Part shown: in pieces, positions 17,792 to 27,536 of the stretch
How positions within the stretch are numbered: position 1 is the stretch's first letter
Layout: every line of letters starts with the position of its first letter
Source of the DNA: Planctomycetaceae bacterium
GTDB lineage: Bacteria; Planctomycetota; Planctomycetia; Pirellulales; Pirellulaceae
DNA length: 64,000 bases
Assembly: GCA_002709045.1 (NCBI GenBank)
Contig: PAPJ01000040.1
Span: 1 to 64,000 of the forward strand
Reading direction: 5' to 3'
The notes under the pieces: model-generated
Databases searched by the model: none
The model's input: the letters and a program-made list of their open reading frames with translations, nothing else
What the model was told of the DNA's origin: nothing
Translations under genes and position numbers: made by a program

Positions 17792-18847
17792 ATGAAAACG
17801 CTCATTTGCGCGATTACTGCTATCTATTGTGCAGTATTCGCTATTAAACTATCCGCCGAAGAAGATATCCCCACGGTTACTCTCACAGATGTGAGGCAAA
17901 TCGAACATAACGGAGAGCATAACGCGTTCACTGACCTGATTTGGTTCAAGGGTAGGATATACCTTGCCTTTCGCAGCTGTCCAGATGGGCATATGGTGCA
18001 TCCAACAAGTCGAATTATCATCCTGCAAAGCACCGACGGAACCCAGTGGAAACCCGTGCATTCATTCAATGTTCCAGACCGCGATACTCGCGATCCACAT
18101 TTTGTCGATTTTAATGGTCGTTTATTCGTCTACAGCGGGACCTGGTACGGCGGTGACTTAAGACCAAAAATCCGGAACATGAATCAAATGCTTGGCTACG
18201 GGGTCAGTACAAGCGATGGTGAACGATGGAGCATGCCATTTCAATTAAACGGGACTTATGGTCATTATGTTTGGCGCGGTGCCACATACAACAATGCTGT
18301 GTATTTATGCGCCAGGCGACGAACGGGTTTTAAGGAGTTGCCAGATTTAACAAACCATGCCGCAATCGTGCAATCACGGATTTTAAGAAGTGACGACGGG
18401 ATTTCCTTCACTGACGTTGGACACTTTCAAACGCAGAACGGTGATGAAACCGCATTTCACTTTACTGAAAATGGTGTAATTCAGGCGATTGCCCGCCGCG
18501 GAAATAGGTCTGCGGAGCTCATCATCCTGAAACCTCCCTATAATACGCCCATCCGTACCGATCTTGGACGTTATATTGGTGGGCCGCTATTGTTTAAGTA
18601 TCAGGATTATATGTTGGTCGCAGGTCGTAATCGTAGCGAAGGTAAAGTTCATACGAATATTAGTATTCTTAAAGAGGAGAAGCTCATTGATCTGATCAAC
18701 TTACCCTCAGGAGGAGACTGTTCATACCCGGGAATGGTAACATTATGTCCAGGCTGCCTGTTAGTCTCGTGGTATTCCAGCCATCTCAAAGACGATGACG
18801 GGAAAGCTAAAACGTGCATCTTTACAGCAAAGTTACACATAAATTAA
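17792..18847 (+). CDS. Secreted sialidase/BNR-like propeller protein
   Basis: A protein of about 351 residues starting MKTLICAITAIYC with a signal peptide to about residue 24; an in-frame TTG six bases upstream is less likely. The body has BNR/Asp-box-like stretches (IILQSTDGTQWKP, GVSTSDGERWSMP, ILRSDDGISFTDVG) and the TDLIWFKGRIYLAFRSC opening seen in sialidase-like propellers of planctomycetes. True sialidases use an arginine triad and a Tyr/Glu pair; I could not confirm these, so the substrate may be another glycan. It is convergent with the exonuclease gene, three bases apart. Confidence 0.65.
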   Translation: MKTLICAITAIYCAVFAIKLSAEEDIPTVTLTDVRQIEHNGEHNAFTDLIWFKGRIYLAFRSCPDGHMVHPTSRIIILQSTDGTQWKPVHSFNVPDRDTRDPHFVDFNGRLFVYSGTWYGGDLRPKIRNMNQMLGYGVSTSDGERWSMPFQLNGTYGHYVWRGATYNNAVYLCARRRTGFKELPDLTNHAAIVQSRILRSDDGISFTDVGHFQTQNGDETAFHFTENGVIQAIARRGNRSAELIILKPPYNTPIRTDLGRYIGGPLLFKYQDYMLVAGRNRSEGKVHTNISILKEEKLIDLINLPSGGDCSYPGMVTLCPGCLLVSWYSSHLKDDDGKAKTCIFTAKLHIN

Positions 18848-18850
18848 AAA

Positions 18851-19669
18851 TTAACGCTCTGCGACGCAATGAAATTTATGAATGCGATCAAAGCGAAACT
18901 GTTTCCTGATTCGATCGCGATGGCAAACGGCAAGCAGATAAACTCGACTGCCGTTTGTTATTACGCGTTCGGGTGTAATCCTACGAAAAGCACGGCTATC
19001 GTCTCCATATTGAATCACCATATCGCTGCCATTATCTATAGCTGAACTAAACAACTCGAAACCGTCTGGCACTGACGCTGGTTTCATCCCTACTTCAGCA
19101 ACAGAATGCGGCGTTGTGATTGTGAACAATTCTTCTTTTGTATTAATACTTAAGCGATCTATCGCTCGCCTGAACACCTGAGCTAGTAGTAACGAATCCG
19201 CGAGACCGCGATGTTCTTCGACGTCTATTAGATTCAAATACCGGCCGACCGTTTCCAAGCGGTAATTTTTAAGATCGGGCCAGGCCCTCCGACAGATTGG
19301 GAGCGTGCATATAACTTCATTGCAAGGTGGTTCCATACTGTTAAACGCACAGGCACTTGCCAAAAACGAACGATCGAATCCGGCATTATGGGCAACCAGT
19401 ACGCCATCACGAGGAATAAAATCCAGGAATGCGGGGAGCGTGTCGGTTATCAGAGGAGCATCGCAAACATCCTCTGCGAATAAGCCATGGACGGCACTAG
19501 CTGATGCTGAAATAGGTTGTTGAGGGTTGACTATTTCCGAAAACACTTCCTGTCTATCTGTGTCGATATTGAATATGACAGCGCCGATATCCACAATACG
19601 ATCAACCTGCGCCGAAATTCCAGTCGTCTCGAAATCGAAACAAATAAATGTGCAATCAATTAAACGCAA
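18851..19669 (-). CDS. DnaQ-like 3'-5' exonuclease with WYL-like C-terminal domain
   Basis: A 272-residue protein. Residues 1-170 are a DEDDh exonuclease: D12 and E14 in FDFETTG, D99 in HNAGFD, H153 and D158 in EEHRGLAD. These four acidic residues and the His are complete, so activity on DNA or RNA 3' ends is expected. The C-terminal 60 residues (IQYGDDSRAFRRITPERV, then YLLAVCHRDRIRKQFRFDRI) match the second half of a WYL domain, which binds nucleic acid or nucleotides and often regulates defence or repair genes. The pairing suggests an exonuclease gated by a ligand or by single-stranded DNA. The gene stands alone, divergent from the symporter gene. Confidence 0.8.
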   Translation of the reverse strand: MRLIDCTFICFDFETTGISAQVDRIVDIGAVIFNIDTDRQEVFSEIVNPQQPISASASAVHGLFAEDVCDAPLITDTLPAFLDFIPRDGVLVAHNAGFDRSFLASACAFNSMEPPCNEVICTLPICRRAWPDLKNYRLETVGRYLNLIDVEEHRGLADSLLLAQVFRRAIDRLSINTKEELFTITTPHSVAEVGMKPASVPDGFELFSSAIDNGSDMVIQYGDDSRAFRRITPERVITNGSRVYLLAVCHRDRIRKQFRFDRIHKFHCVAER

Positions 19670-19734
19670 GATAGTTCCTTCGCCAAAAACACTGTTTTAT
19701 ATGATAATGGATCGCGGATTAAGATGTTTATCTA

Positions 19735-21318
19735 ATGAGAGTACTTACTATGTTCATAGCCGCCATAGAGGACATACATCTTGTTGATTGGGTGATATGT
19801 GCCGCTTACCTGGCGTTTGTCATTGGCCTGGGAGTTTATTTTTCCGGAACACAGGACAGCAATGACGATTTTTTCCACGGCGGGAAACGCATGCACTGGC
19901 TGCCCGTTGGTCTTTCCTTATTTGCGACCACTTTCAGTTCAAATTCTTTTGTTGGACTTCCGGCCGAAGGAGCTTTTGGCGACTACCATCAATTATTAGC
20001 GATTTTCTTTATCCCCTTCGTGGTAATACCGATCACTTGCAAGTGGTTTATTCCAAAGTATAAAAGTTGGAAGTATAACAGTCTCTACGAGTATTTTGAG
20101 CGACGTTTCGATCGCAGTTTACGGCTATTGGCAAGCTCGGTTTTTATGTTCTACTCTGCCGGATGGATGGCCACGATGTTACTTGCTGTCGCACGAGTCC
20201 TGGGAGAAGTCCTAGATTCTCCCTCTCCGGAACAAGGAGCAATCATTATCTCTGTCGTAGGACTGTTGGCGACGTTATACACCGCCATGGGCGGCGTAAA
20301 AGCTGTGATCTGGACCGATACCATTCAAGCGTTTGCGTTGGGCGGTGGTATGCTTTTCCTGCTCTTTACACTGATCGGCGATATCGACGGTGGTTGGCTC
20401 ACTTATTTTGAAACGGCCAGGGAAAGTGGGAAAATGAATATGACGTCGACGTCGGGTGGCTGGGGCGAACGTAACATCTATTCTGCGATGGCTTACGGAT
20501 TTTTTATCTATATGGGAGGACAGGTAGCAACCTATGGATCTTATCAGCGCTACATTACAGTCGAATCAATACGAGATGCGCAGTTTTCGCTTGTTGTAAA
20601 AGGTGTTTTTACATTATTATCATGCACGTTATTTTTTCTTGTCGGAACAGGTTTATGGCTTTTTTATCAGCAGACTCCTGAATCGCTTCAGATTTTTGAA
20701 GCTTATAGTCAAGATGCAGCGAAGGACCGGCTTTTACCCAACTATGTCATGAATTTCATGGATGGCGTTGGGATAACGGGTTTACTTCTGGCTGGATTAT
20801 TCGCTGCCGCAATGAGCAGTCTTGATAGCGGCATTAACAGTATGGTAGCTACATTTGTTACAGACTGGCATAACGGAAAGGACATGGGCAGAGGTACAAA
20901 CAGGCGGCTAACATTGGTATTCGGATTCGCTGTTACGTGTATTGGATGTGTTATGTCCTTCAGCAAACTGCCTGTCTTTGATCTGCTTTTATCCGTAGGT
21001 GGCGCGACACTGGGGCTATTGCTCTCAATTTTGGTTGTAGGTCTTCTTTATCGTAAAGCCACTACCATTGGTGTCATGTTGGGAATGTGTACCGGGTTAT
21101 TAGTTTACGGATATATTCGCATATATATAGGTAAATTTGCATCCGAGGACACCATTAGGGCACTGGGAGAATTTGGTGCTATCCGCAACAATACCTGGTG
21201 GGACGGTATGTTTACGACCTGTAGTTCGATTATTGTGGCGATCATCGTCAGTAAACTTACCTATCGCGAACAGGCAGTAGACGAATCGCTACTACTGCGT
21301 CAGCGTAAGCTTACATAA
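19735..21318 (+). CDS. Sodium:solute symporter (SSS family)
   Basis: A 527-residue inner-membrane transporter of the SSS family (SGLT/PutP type) with about 13 hydrophobic segments. The N-terminal DWVICAAYLAFVIGLGVYFS, the HWLPVGLSLFATTFSSNSFVGLPAEG loop and the GLLLAGLFAAAMSSLDSGINS segment (sodium-site serines) are characteristic. The family imports sugars, amino acids, nucleosides or sialic acid with sodium; the sugar-like branch is suggested by similarity but not certain. Two Met starts lie 15 bases apart (19735, 19750); the second would also serve. The FrnE-like gene follows eight bases after the stop. Confidence 0.9.
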   Translation: MRVLTMFIAAIEDIHLVDWVICAAYLAFVIGLGVYFSGTQDSNDDFFHGGKRMHWLPVGLSLFATTFSSNSFVGLPAEGAFGDYHQLLAIFFIPFVVIPITCKWFIPKYKSWKYNSLYEYFERRFDRSLRLLASSVFMFYSAGWMATMLLAVARVLGEVLDSPSPEQGAIIISVVGLLATLYTAMGGVKAVIWTDTIQAFALGGGMLFLLFTLIGDIDGGWLTYFETARESGKMNMTSTSGGWGERNIYSAMAYGFFIYMGGQVATYGSYQRYITVESIRDAQFSLVVKGVFTLLSCTLFFLVGTGLWLFYQQTPESLQIFEAYSQDAAKDRLLPNYVMNFMDGVGITGLLLAGLFAAAMSSLDSGINSMVATFVTDWHNGKDMGRGTNRRLTLVFGFAVTCIGCVMSFSKLPVFDLLLSVGGATLGLLLSILVVGLLYRKATTIGVMLGMCTGLLVYGYIRIYIGKFASEDTIRALGEFGAIRNNTWWDGMFTTCSSIIVAIIVSKLTYREQAVDESLLLRQRKLT

Positions 21319-21325
21319 ACGAGCA

Positions 21326-21934
21326 ATGATGTTAATTACACCCCCTGCCCTTACTGTATATACAGACTTTGTTTGCCCCTGGTGTTATATCGGTGATATG
21401 TATCTACGCGATGCGTCGACAAAGAGAGATTTTGATATTCATTACGTAATGTTTCCGCTACATCCGGAGACTCCTTCAAGCGGGCTGACCCTAAACAAAT
21501 TATTTAAAGGACGTTTCGACAATTTGCAGAAAGTGCAGGATGCGATACGTAAGCAGGCCATTGCATTGGGTCTTAGATATGGAACGCGGACTCACACTTA
21601 CAACAGTCTCAATGCTCAAATTATTGGAAAGGCACTCAGCGACCCAAAGGACTTCGAGCTTTTTAAACTCGCCGTATTTGAGAAATACTTTGGTGACGGC
21701 TGCAATATTGGAGATTCTTTAGTACTGCAGCAAATACTCGATAACATCAACAATCGAAAATGGAATGCAATCGATTTAATCAACGATGCCGATCTACAAC
21801 AACAAGTAGAACAAGACTGGATTCTATGCCGTACCAATGGAATAACCGGAGTTCCGACCTTTCAACAGGGGGATCGTTATTGCTTCGGAGTACAGCAAAC
21901 CGCTAACATCCTAAACTTATTATTCCCAGAATAA
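21326..21934 (+). CDS. DsbA family FrnE-like oxidoreductase
   Basis: A 202-residue thioredoxin-fold protein with the CPWC active site (C17, C20) right at the end of the first strand and the cis-proline loop GITGVPTF near residue 172. There is no signal peptide, so it acts in the cytoplasm, as FrnE/2-hydroxychromene-2-carboxylate isomerase-like members do. Such proteins are disulfide isomerases or glutathione-dependent isomerases. It is embedded in a tight run: symporter eight bases upstream, diheme cytochrome six bases downstream, which suggests one transcript. Confidence 0.85.
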   Translation: MMLITPPALTVYTDFVCPWCYIGDMYLRDASTKRDFDIHYVMFPLHPETPSSGLTLNKLFKGRFDNLQKVQDAIRKQAIALGLRYGTRTHTYNSLNAQIIGKALSDPKDFELFKLAVFEKYFGDGCNIGDSLVLQQILDNINNRKWNAIDLINDADLQQQVEQDWILCRTNGITGVPTFQQGDRYCFGVQQTANILNLLFPE

Positions 21935-21940
21935 CACTGA

Positions 21941-22822
21941 ATGATAATGTTTCGCTATTTCCCAGTAATTTGTATCTGCATAATCTTATTGGGCTCAACG
22001 TGCGCGGCTGATAACACAGTATCAGTCGGACCGAGTCGGGATTATGTAAACTTCTGTGCGTCCTGTCACGGTGTGAACGGCGATGGCGAAGGTAAGGCGG
22101 CACGGTTTTTATTTCCTAAACCGCGAAGCTTCATTAAAAGTCCATTGCAATTTGCGACTACAACAAACCGCATATCAAGTGCATCGGACATAGAATTAGT
22201 CATTCGTCGAGGTATACCAAACACCTCTATGACAGGCTGGCCGACTCTAACCGACACCCAAATCACGACACTCGTAGCAGACGTTATGCGTTTTCGCCAG
22301 GCCGGAGCAAAAGTACGTTTTCTTCGACTCCTTACAGTTACAGGTGACATCACCAGTTCAGACACACCCCTTTTAACGCCTACGCAACAAAAGGACATGG
22401 GTCTTTATATCAGCAAGGAGACTAAACCGGGTGCGACTTGGAGCTTACCGCGACTGCCGGAAGAACGATTGTCAATCTCCCGCGGGCTGGAAGTCTACAA
22501 ACAACAGAATTGCCATAAGTGTCATGGCGAGGACGCACGTGGCAGTTACGGTATTGATATTGTTGGTGAGTATGGATTCCCGACATTTGCGTCAGACCTG
22601 GTAAATGACGCTTACAAATATGGTCGCGACAGGGGCAGTATAACCCGAGTTATACAGCTCGGTATCAATGGCACTAAGATGCCGGCCAGCAGTACGCTAA
22701 CAATCAAACAGCTTTCCGATTTAACTGAATACATTATATCAATTCAAAATACCGAAAGTACGCCACTGACCAACTCGCAAAGATACCAACGAGCTATTGG
22801 CAATCTTAATAAATCGCCGTAA
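21941..22822 (+). CDS. Exported diheme cytochrome c
   Basis: A 293-residue protein with a signal peptide (to about residue 22) and two class I cytochrome c domains. The heme-binding CxxCH motifs are C39-A-S-C-H43 and C191-H-K-C-H195. Met ligands are likely in the NTSMTGWP and GTKMPASS segments. It would carry electrons in the periplasm. Its immediate upstream neighbours are a DsbA-like protein and a symporter; no oxidase or dehydrogenase lies next to it, so its partner is unknown. Confidence 0.88.
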   Translation: MIMFRYFPVICICIILLGSTCAADNTVSVGPSRDYVNFCASCHGVNGDGEGKAARFLFPKPRSFIKSPLQFATTTNRISSASDIELVIRRGIPNTSMTGWPTLTDTQITTLVADVMRFRQAGAKVRFLRLLTVTGDITSSDTPLLTPTQQKDMGLYISKETKPGATWSLPRLPEERLSISRGLEVYKQQNCHKCHGEDARGSYGIDIVGEYGFPTFASDLVNDAYKYGRDRGSITRVIQLGINGTKMPASSTLTIKQLSDLTEYIISIQNTESTPLTNSQRYQRAIGNLNKSP

Positions 22823-22921
22823 ATCAACATTTTCTGAAATCATCAAATCTTGTAGACTTTCACCACGTAGGTGCGCCGAGCGCATCTGATTTATTACCAG
22901 GCTTAAGTAAGAGATGATGGC

Positions 22922-24133
22922 GTGGAAGAAGAATCAATCAGGGTTCTACATACCGGAGATTGGCGTCTTGATCAACCTTGCAGGGGGATCACACACTACC
23001 CTACCGCACTCGCTGCGCGTTTAGCCAGCGCAACTCAGGAAAGTGTCGGACGAATCATTGAATTCGCGATCGGGGAGAAGGTTCATGCCGTTGTGGTTGG
23101 AGGAAATATTCTCGACCCCTTATTAGCAGCACCCTCCGATTATGGATATCTATTATCACAGTTAGAACGTCTGCAATCAGCGGCTATACCAGTGATTTGG
23201 AATTGGTCCTGGTTGGACCGTCGGCAACACTGGCCACGATGTTTCGTATGGCCTGACAATGTCACACAATTCATAGGAGAATCGCCACAGGTCATAACTC
23301 AACCGATTAATAATGATTCTCAACTTACATTTATAGGGCTTGAGGTAACTTCACAGCAGGAATTTGACTTCAATTGGTTTGAGGGTTTGAAGTTCGACGG
23401 CCCGGCCTTTGGCGTTGGCTACGGACAACATAATGGTTTCACGGTAGATTGTGCTATACAACATTGGTTACTTTCCGGTGAGCCTTATGGGACCGATTGT
23501 CCGGAGGGAGGAATCCAGGTTTACTATTCGGGTAGCCCTCAGGGTCGCGACTTAAAAGACACCGGCCCCCATGGTGCCTCCTTAATCGAACTAAAAACGG
23601 ATGGGAACGTTGAATGTCAATTTATAAATACTTCAACGCACGAATATCAACGATTGAGCCTTAATGGCTCTGCTGTTTCCAGCAAATCGGAATTGTTAGA
23701 TTTGATTATTGACGCTGTGCGCCTGAGAAGTTTTGATTCATCCATCATTTATACTATTACCGTGCACCTCACAGCGACGGGATCATTCCTACGAGCCTTT
23801 CAGTTTCTTGACGAGTACCCTGAGTTGATGACGTCGGTACAGACATTATTCACCGAATTCGCTCCAAATTTAATCTTTGCTGGCATTTCCACCGAGTCGG
23901 CCGAAACTTCGAACATTTCGGCAGAGCAGGAGGTACTGGGTGAATACCTCTTTGTCATAAATGAACTCAGAGATAAGGGTTGGACAGACCTCAGGCTTCA
24001 GTCGTTATTGCTTCCGTCAAACGACAATGCATGGTCTCACCTACATGAGGATTTAACAGGACTTGATACATTACGTATGGCAGAGCATCTCGGGATACAT
24101 CTGTTCAACGGCACGAATGAGGATGCGGCCTAG
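22922..24133 (+). CDS. SbcD/YhaO-like protein with degenerate metal site
   Basis: A 403-residue protein starting at GTG, built like the Mre11/SbcD/YhaO metallophosphatases: an N-terminal strand, a GG-x-I-L-D turn, and the SGSPQGRD...GPHGASLIEL block (203-224) that in YhaO reads GS-x-x-GR-x-x-x-E-x-G-x-KG. Every metal motif is altered. DxH reads D13-W-R15, GDxxD reads G61-N62-I-L-D65, GNHD is WNWSWLD (93-99) and the GHxH region reads LLSGEPYG (183-190). It therefore looks like a pseudo-nuclease that keeps the fold. The YhaN-like ATPase gene starts on its last base, so the pair should form a complex as SbcCD or YhaON do. A role as a structural or regulatory subunit is inference. Confidence 0.75.
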   Translation: MEEESIRVLHTGDWRLDQPCRGITHYPTALAARLASATQESVGRIIEFAIGEKVHAVVVGGNILDPLLAAPSDYGYLLSQLERLQSAAIPVIWNWSWLDRRQHWPRCFVWPDNVTQFIGESPQVITQPINNDSQLTFIGLEVTSQQEFDFNWFEGLKFDGPAFGVGYGQHNGFTVDCAIQHWLLSGEPYGTDCPEGGIQVYYSGSPQGRDLKDTGPHGASLIELKTDGNVECQFINTSTHEYQRLSLNGSAVSSKSELLDLIIDAVRLRSFDSSIIYTITVHLTATGSFLRAFQFLDEYPELMTSVQTLFTEFAPNLIFAGISTESAETSNISAEQEVLGEYLFVINELRDKGWTDLRLQSLLLPSNDNAWSHLHEDLTGLDTLRMAEHLGIHLFNGTNEDAA

Positions 24134-27100
24134 TGCGAATCTCCGACATCCAAATAGACAACTTCGGCGTATGTCAGAACGTTTGGTTTGAATCCATTCG
24201 CTCACAGATACTTGTTATTTATGGTCCAAATGAAGCCGGCAAAACGACAACCATGGAGTTCATACGAAACACGCTTTTTGGCGCAAGCTCCTTTGATTCA
24301 CGGGCATTAAGCGTGGAGGCCAATCAGGACAATGCCGGTCAGATTCGATCAATTGATTCTGATGGCAACCACTGGATTGTACAACGAGATACGGGAACTA
24401 TTCCGGGCCTCCAAATAACCATCAACGGCAAGATCCATCCTCCTTCAAGCCTAAATCGCGACCTGCTTGGAGGAATTGGCCCCGAGGTCTTTCATAATGT
24501 ATTCACCGTAGGTATTGGAGAACTACAACAACTCAATCAGCTGAATTCAACCGACGCTGCAGATTTTCTTTATGAAATGACGACCGGTTTTGACCGCGTT
24601 AATCTGGGACACGTGTTAAGGGGTATATGCAGCACGCGTCAGAGTATAGAGGACGGGCACGGCTCGGGAACCCTCGTTGATCTTCGAGCTAAACAGACGT
24701 TATTAAAACAGCAATTAGACCATTATTCCGAAAGGCTTGTTGCCTGGAACGCCTGCCAGAATAACATTCAGTCCACCCAGCACACATTATCAGAATTTCA
24801 AACCGAGCAATCTAACTCGCAATTAACTTTAAGATGTATCGAGGCCTGTCGGGATAACCATGAACATATTCAGAAATTGCTTGAGCTGGAACAGTGGTTA
24901 GAGGCAAATAAATCGACGAAATTATTTGAATCCCACGTAATCTTCCAGCAACTGGACGAACTGATTCGTCTTGCAACCTCGGCCAATGCATTAAACAATC
25001 AAATTACCGATACCGAATCCTCTTTAATAGAAGTCACGATTGCCTGTGATGAGATTAAGGCCTCCTTGTTGCCGCATGACGTCTGGTTACGCATCAAGGC
25101 GTTTGCTGAAATGATACCGTGGCTTAAAAGCGTTTCTCATGAACTTTCTGAGATAAATACGAACGCTACCACCTTATACGCCTCGTGCGGCAATAACGAC
25201 ACGTTTTTTGGACAGCCACATGAACTCGATCCGGCTGTACTTAATCGACGTCTGTTAAAAGAGCTACGGCAGCCGGCCCGAGAATTGCGGCATATAAAAC
25301 ATAAGTTAAAGGCGTCGCAAAACGAACTAGAGGAATTGAACGCGCGACTGGAACAGACTGAAAGGAATTGGTTAGACGATTCCGGGTGGGATGGACTCGG
25401 TGTAATCCCGGATCTTGACCGACCTGTCTTCTGCATTGCCGATAAACTACAACATTACCGCCATAAGCTGACGCAATTAAAAAACGTCAAAGCGGTCGTT
25501 GATGACGAGGGTCGTAATACGAGCGCTACCTTAGGTCCTTCATCCTCAACTGGTGAAACCAATCGGATCGTTATTAGCAATTTTATTCTTTGTGCCACAG
25601 TCTTCGCTATAGGCGGGACCATGCTAGGCATGGCACTTTTCTTTCCCGACCGGTTCGGCTTGTCATTTGGCGCTTCAATATTTTGTACCATTCTCGGTAT
25701 TACTGCAATCACTGCGGGTGTCGTCGGTCAAATTCAGGATTCCAAACAGAGGCACAATTCTGAACGACGTCGATCCCGATTGCGGCAACTTGCCGAACTG
25801 CGATTTTCAGATCGGGATTTAGCAACCACTCCCGAATTCAACTCGACAATTGAATTGAATGAAGCGATAAAAGGTACGGACCGTTCGCTATCAATTTTAA
25901 GTGAACTTAACAGACAGGCTTCGTTGATTGAACGGCTCCGAGTTACTAAAAGGGCGACCGTTGATAGGCAGGCAAATAACAGCGCTTTGGCCGAAGAAGC
26001 CCGTCAACACTGGATGACGCGCATTCAGGAATATGGAATCCCCTCAAATATTACACCCCAGGACCTTTATAATGCCGTCGAGCGTGCCGAAGAAATACAC
26101 GCTATACGGCGGGATCGGTTGGATAATGACTCACAACGATTACGTAAAACGACGGAATTGGCAGACCTTGAATTACGATTAACCACTCTCCTGCACGAGA
26201 CGAAACAGCCAGTTGACCATTTAACGATGGATGAGAAAATTGAAACCCTCAAACTAGTCGGAACAAATCAACAGGAGCTCAGAGACACGTTAACCGAGTT
26301 GGAAATAAGACATGATACTTTGGAAAACGAACTCACTGGTCTAGATAGCGAAAAGGCTGCTATTACGCGAGAATTAGTGAATCGTTATGCAACTGTTGGT
26401 GCCAATAATCTCCGCCAGGTTCACGAACTACACGAATCGATTCAAACACTAAAGGAGCAACAACGTCGTTTTACCCTAATCATGCGAAACGTCGAAGAAA
26501 CCGCGGAACGATACGGTATAAGCCTCCGGGAAATAAAAGAACTCTCCCGTGTTGGCGTCGCTGCTCTGGAAGAGATGCACTTAAAAGCTACTCAAAGTTC
26601 GGCGGAATTATCAACTAAATTAAATTCCCTACATCAACAACTCGGTGGTTTGAAAGCCGAACGAGCCTTTCTCTGCGAACCGGGGGATCTTAATTTATTG
26701 AGATTAGAAGCAGCATCAGTAAACACGCGGATAAAACAGCTTGAAGACTCTTGGAAGGTTTGGGCAACCAGTGAAGCGGTCAGTGAACGCGTGCGACTCA
26801 TTTATGAGACCCAACGCCAACCAGAGACACTTCGGGACGCAAGCCAGTGGCTGGCGCAGATGACCCAGGGCGCATATGTCCGAATATGGACACCGTTGGG
26901 CGAAGATCTCCTATATGTCGACGACGACCAAAATCAATCATGGGTCATCGATTCGCTGAGCCGGGGTACGCGTGAATCAATTTACCTTAGTTTGAGGCTA
27001 GCATTAGTACGTTCATATCAAGATGATGGGGTTTCGCTACCCCTTATCCTTGACGACGTGCTCGTTAATTGCGATATGCAACGATCTAAGCATGCAATCT

Positions 27101-27501
27101 CAACAATTAAACGGTTCGCAGATGAGGTTGGACAGGTTTTGTTTTTCACATGTCATGAACACATTGCCAAATTATTGGAAGACGCGGGCGCTGACGTGCG
27201 CGATATCAAACGTCCGAAACAAGTACGCGCGCCAGAACTACAGCGACTTTCACTCACACACCATAGGGGCCCCACGACGCCTGTTCCCGATAAAGGTTGC
27301 GGTGAACCGGCATCTGTTATGCAAGAAATAACTAATATTGGTAATGCATTGGACGATGTGGCAAATCATTTAACACAATCTCACTCATCATCCGACGTAA
27401 TGCATCGTGATACCTTCGGTGATGAAATAGATATGGAATTAGCCGACGATACAGATGTCGATTTCCCTGGCGAAAGGGATGAAAGAGACCTAGCGGCTTA
27501 A
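24133..27501 (+). CDS. YhaN-like SMC/Rad50-type ATPase with membrane segment
   Basis: An 1122-residue ATPase of the SbcC/YhaN type. Walker A GPNEAGKTTT lies at 31-40, the ABC signature SRGTRESIYLSLRLAL near 942-957, Walker B LILDDVLVNCD near 970-980 and the H-loop FFTCHEH near 1004. Long coiled coils fill about 180-420 and 560-900. Between them, at about 479-532, lie two hydrophobic segments (FILCATVFAIGG and ASIFCTILGITAITAGVVG), as in some YhaN proteins, which would tether the coiled-coil tip to the membrane. The last 90 residues are acidic and low in complexity. The GTG start overlaps the previous stop by one base. It likely handles DNA ends or membrane-linked DNA with its partner. Confidence 0.85.
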   Translation: MRISDIQIDNFGVCQNVWFESIRSQILVIYGPNEAGKTTTMEFIRNTLFGASSFDSRALSVEANQDNAGQIRSIDSDGNHWIVQRDTGTIPGLQITINGKIHPPSSLNRDLLGGIGPEVFHNVFTVGIGELQQLNQLNSTDAADFLYEMTTGFDRVNLGHVLRGICSTRQSIEDGHGSGTLVDLRAKQTLLKQQLDHYSERLVAWNACQNNIQSTQHTLSEFQTEQSNSQLTLRCIEACRDNHEHIQKLLELEQWLEANKSTKLFESHVIFQQLDELIRLATSANALNNQITDTESSLIEVTIACDEIKASLLPHDVWLRIKAFAEMIPWLKSVSHELSEINTNATTLYASCGNNDTFFGQPHELDPAVLNRRLLKELRQPARELRHIKHKLKASQNELEELNARLEQTERNWLDDSGWDGLGVIPDLDRPVFCIADKLQHYRHKLTQLKNVKAVVDDEGRNTSATLGPSSSTGETNRIVISNFILCATVFAIGGTMLGMALFFPDRFGLSFGASIFCTILGITAITAGVVGQIQDSKQRHNSERRRSRLRQLAELRFSDRDLATTPEFNSTIELNEAIKGTDRSLSILSELNRQASLIERLRVTKRATVDRQANNSALAEEARQHWMTRIQEYGIPSNITPQDLYNAVERAEEIHAIRRDRLDNDSQRLRKTTELADLELRLTTLLHETKQPVDHLTMDEKIETLKLVGTNQQELRDTLTELEIRHDTLENELTGLDSEKAAITRELVNRYATVGANNLRQVHELHESIQTLKEQQRRFTLIMRNVEETAERYGISLREIKELSRVGVAALEEMHLKATQSSAELSTKLNSLHQQLGGLKAERAFLCEPGDLNLLRLEAASVNTRIKQLEDSWKVWATSEAVSERVRLIYETQRQPETLRDASQWLAQMTQGAYVRIWTPLGEDLLYVDDDQNQSWVIDSLSRGTRESIYLSLRLALVRSYQDDGVSLPLILDDVLVNCDMQRSKHAISTIKRFADEVGQVLFFTCHEHIAKLLEDAGADVRDIKRPKQVRAPELQRLSLTHHRGPTTPVPDKGCGEPASVMQEITNIGNALDDVANHLTQSHSSSDVMHRDTFGDEIDMELADDTDVDFPGERDERDLAA

Positions 27502-27536
27502 TCCGGGATTTTATACGAGCGCAAAGGACCAGTTCC

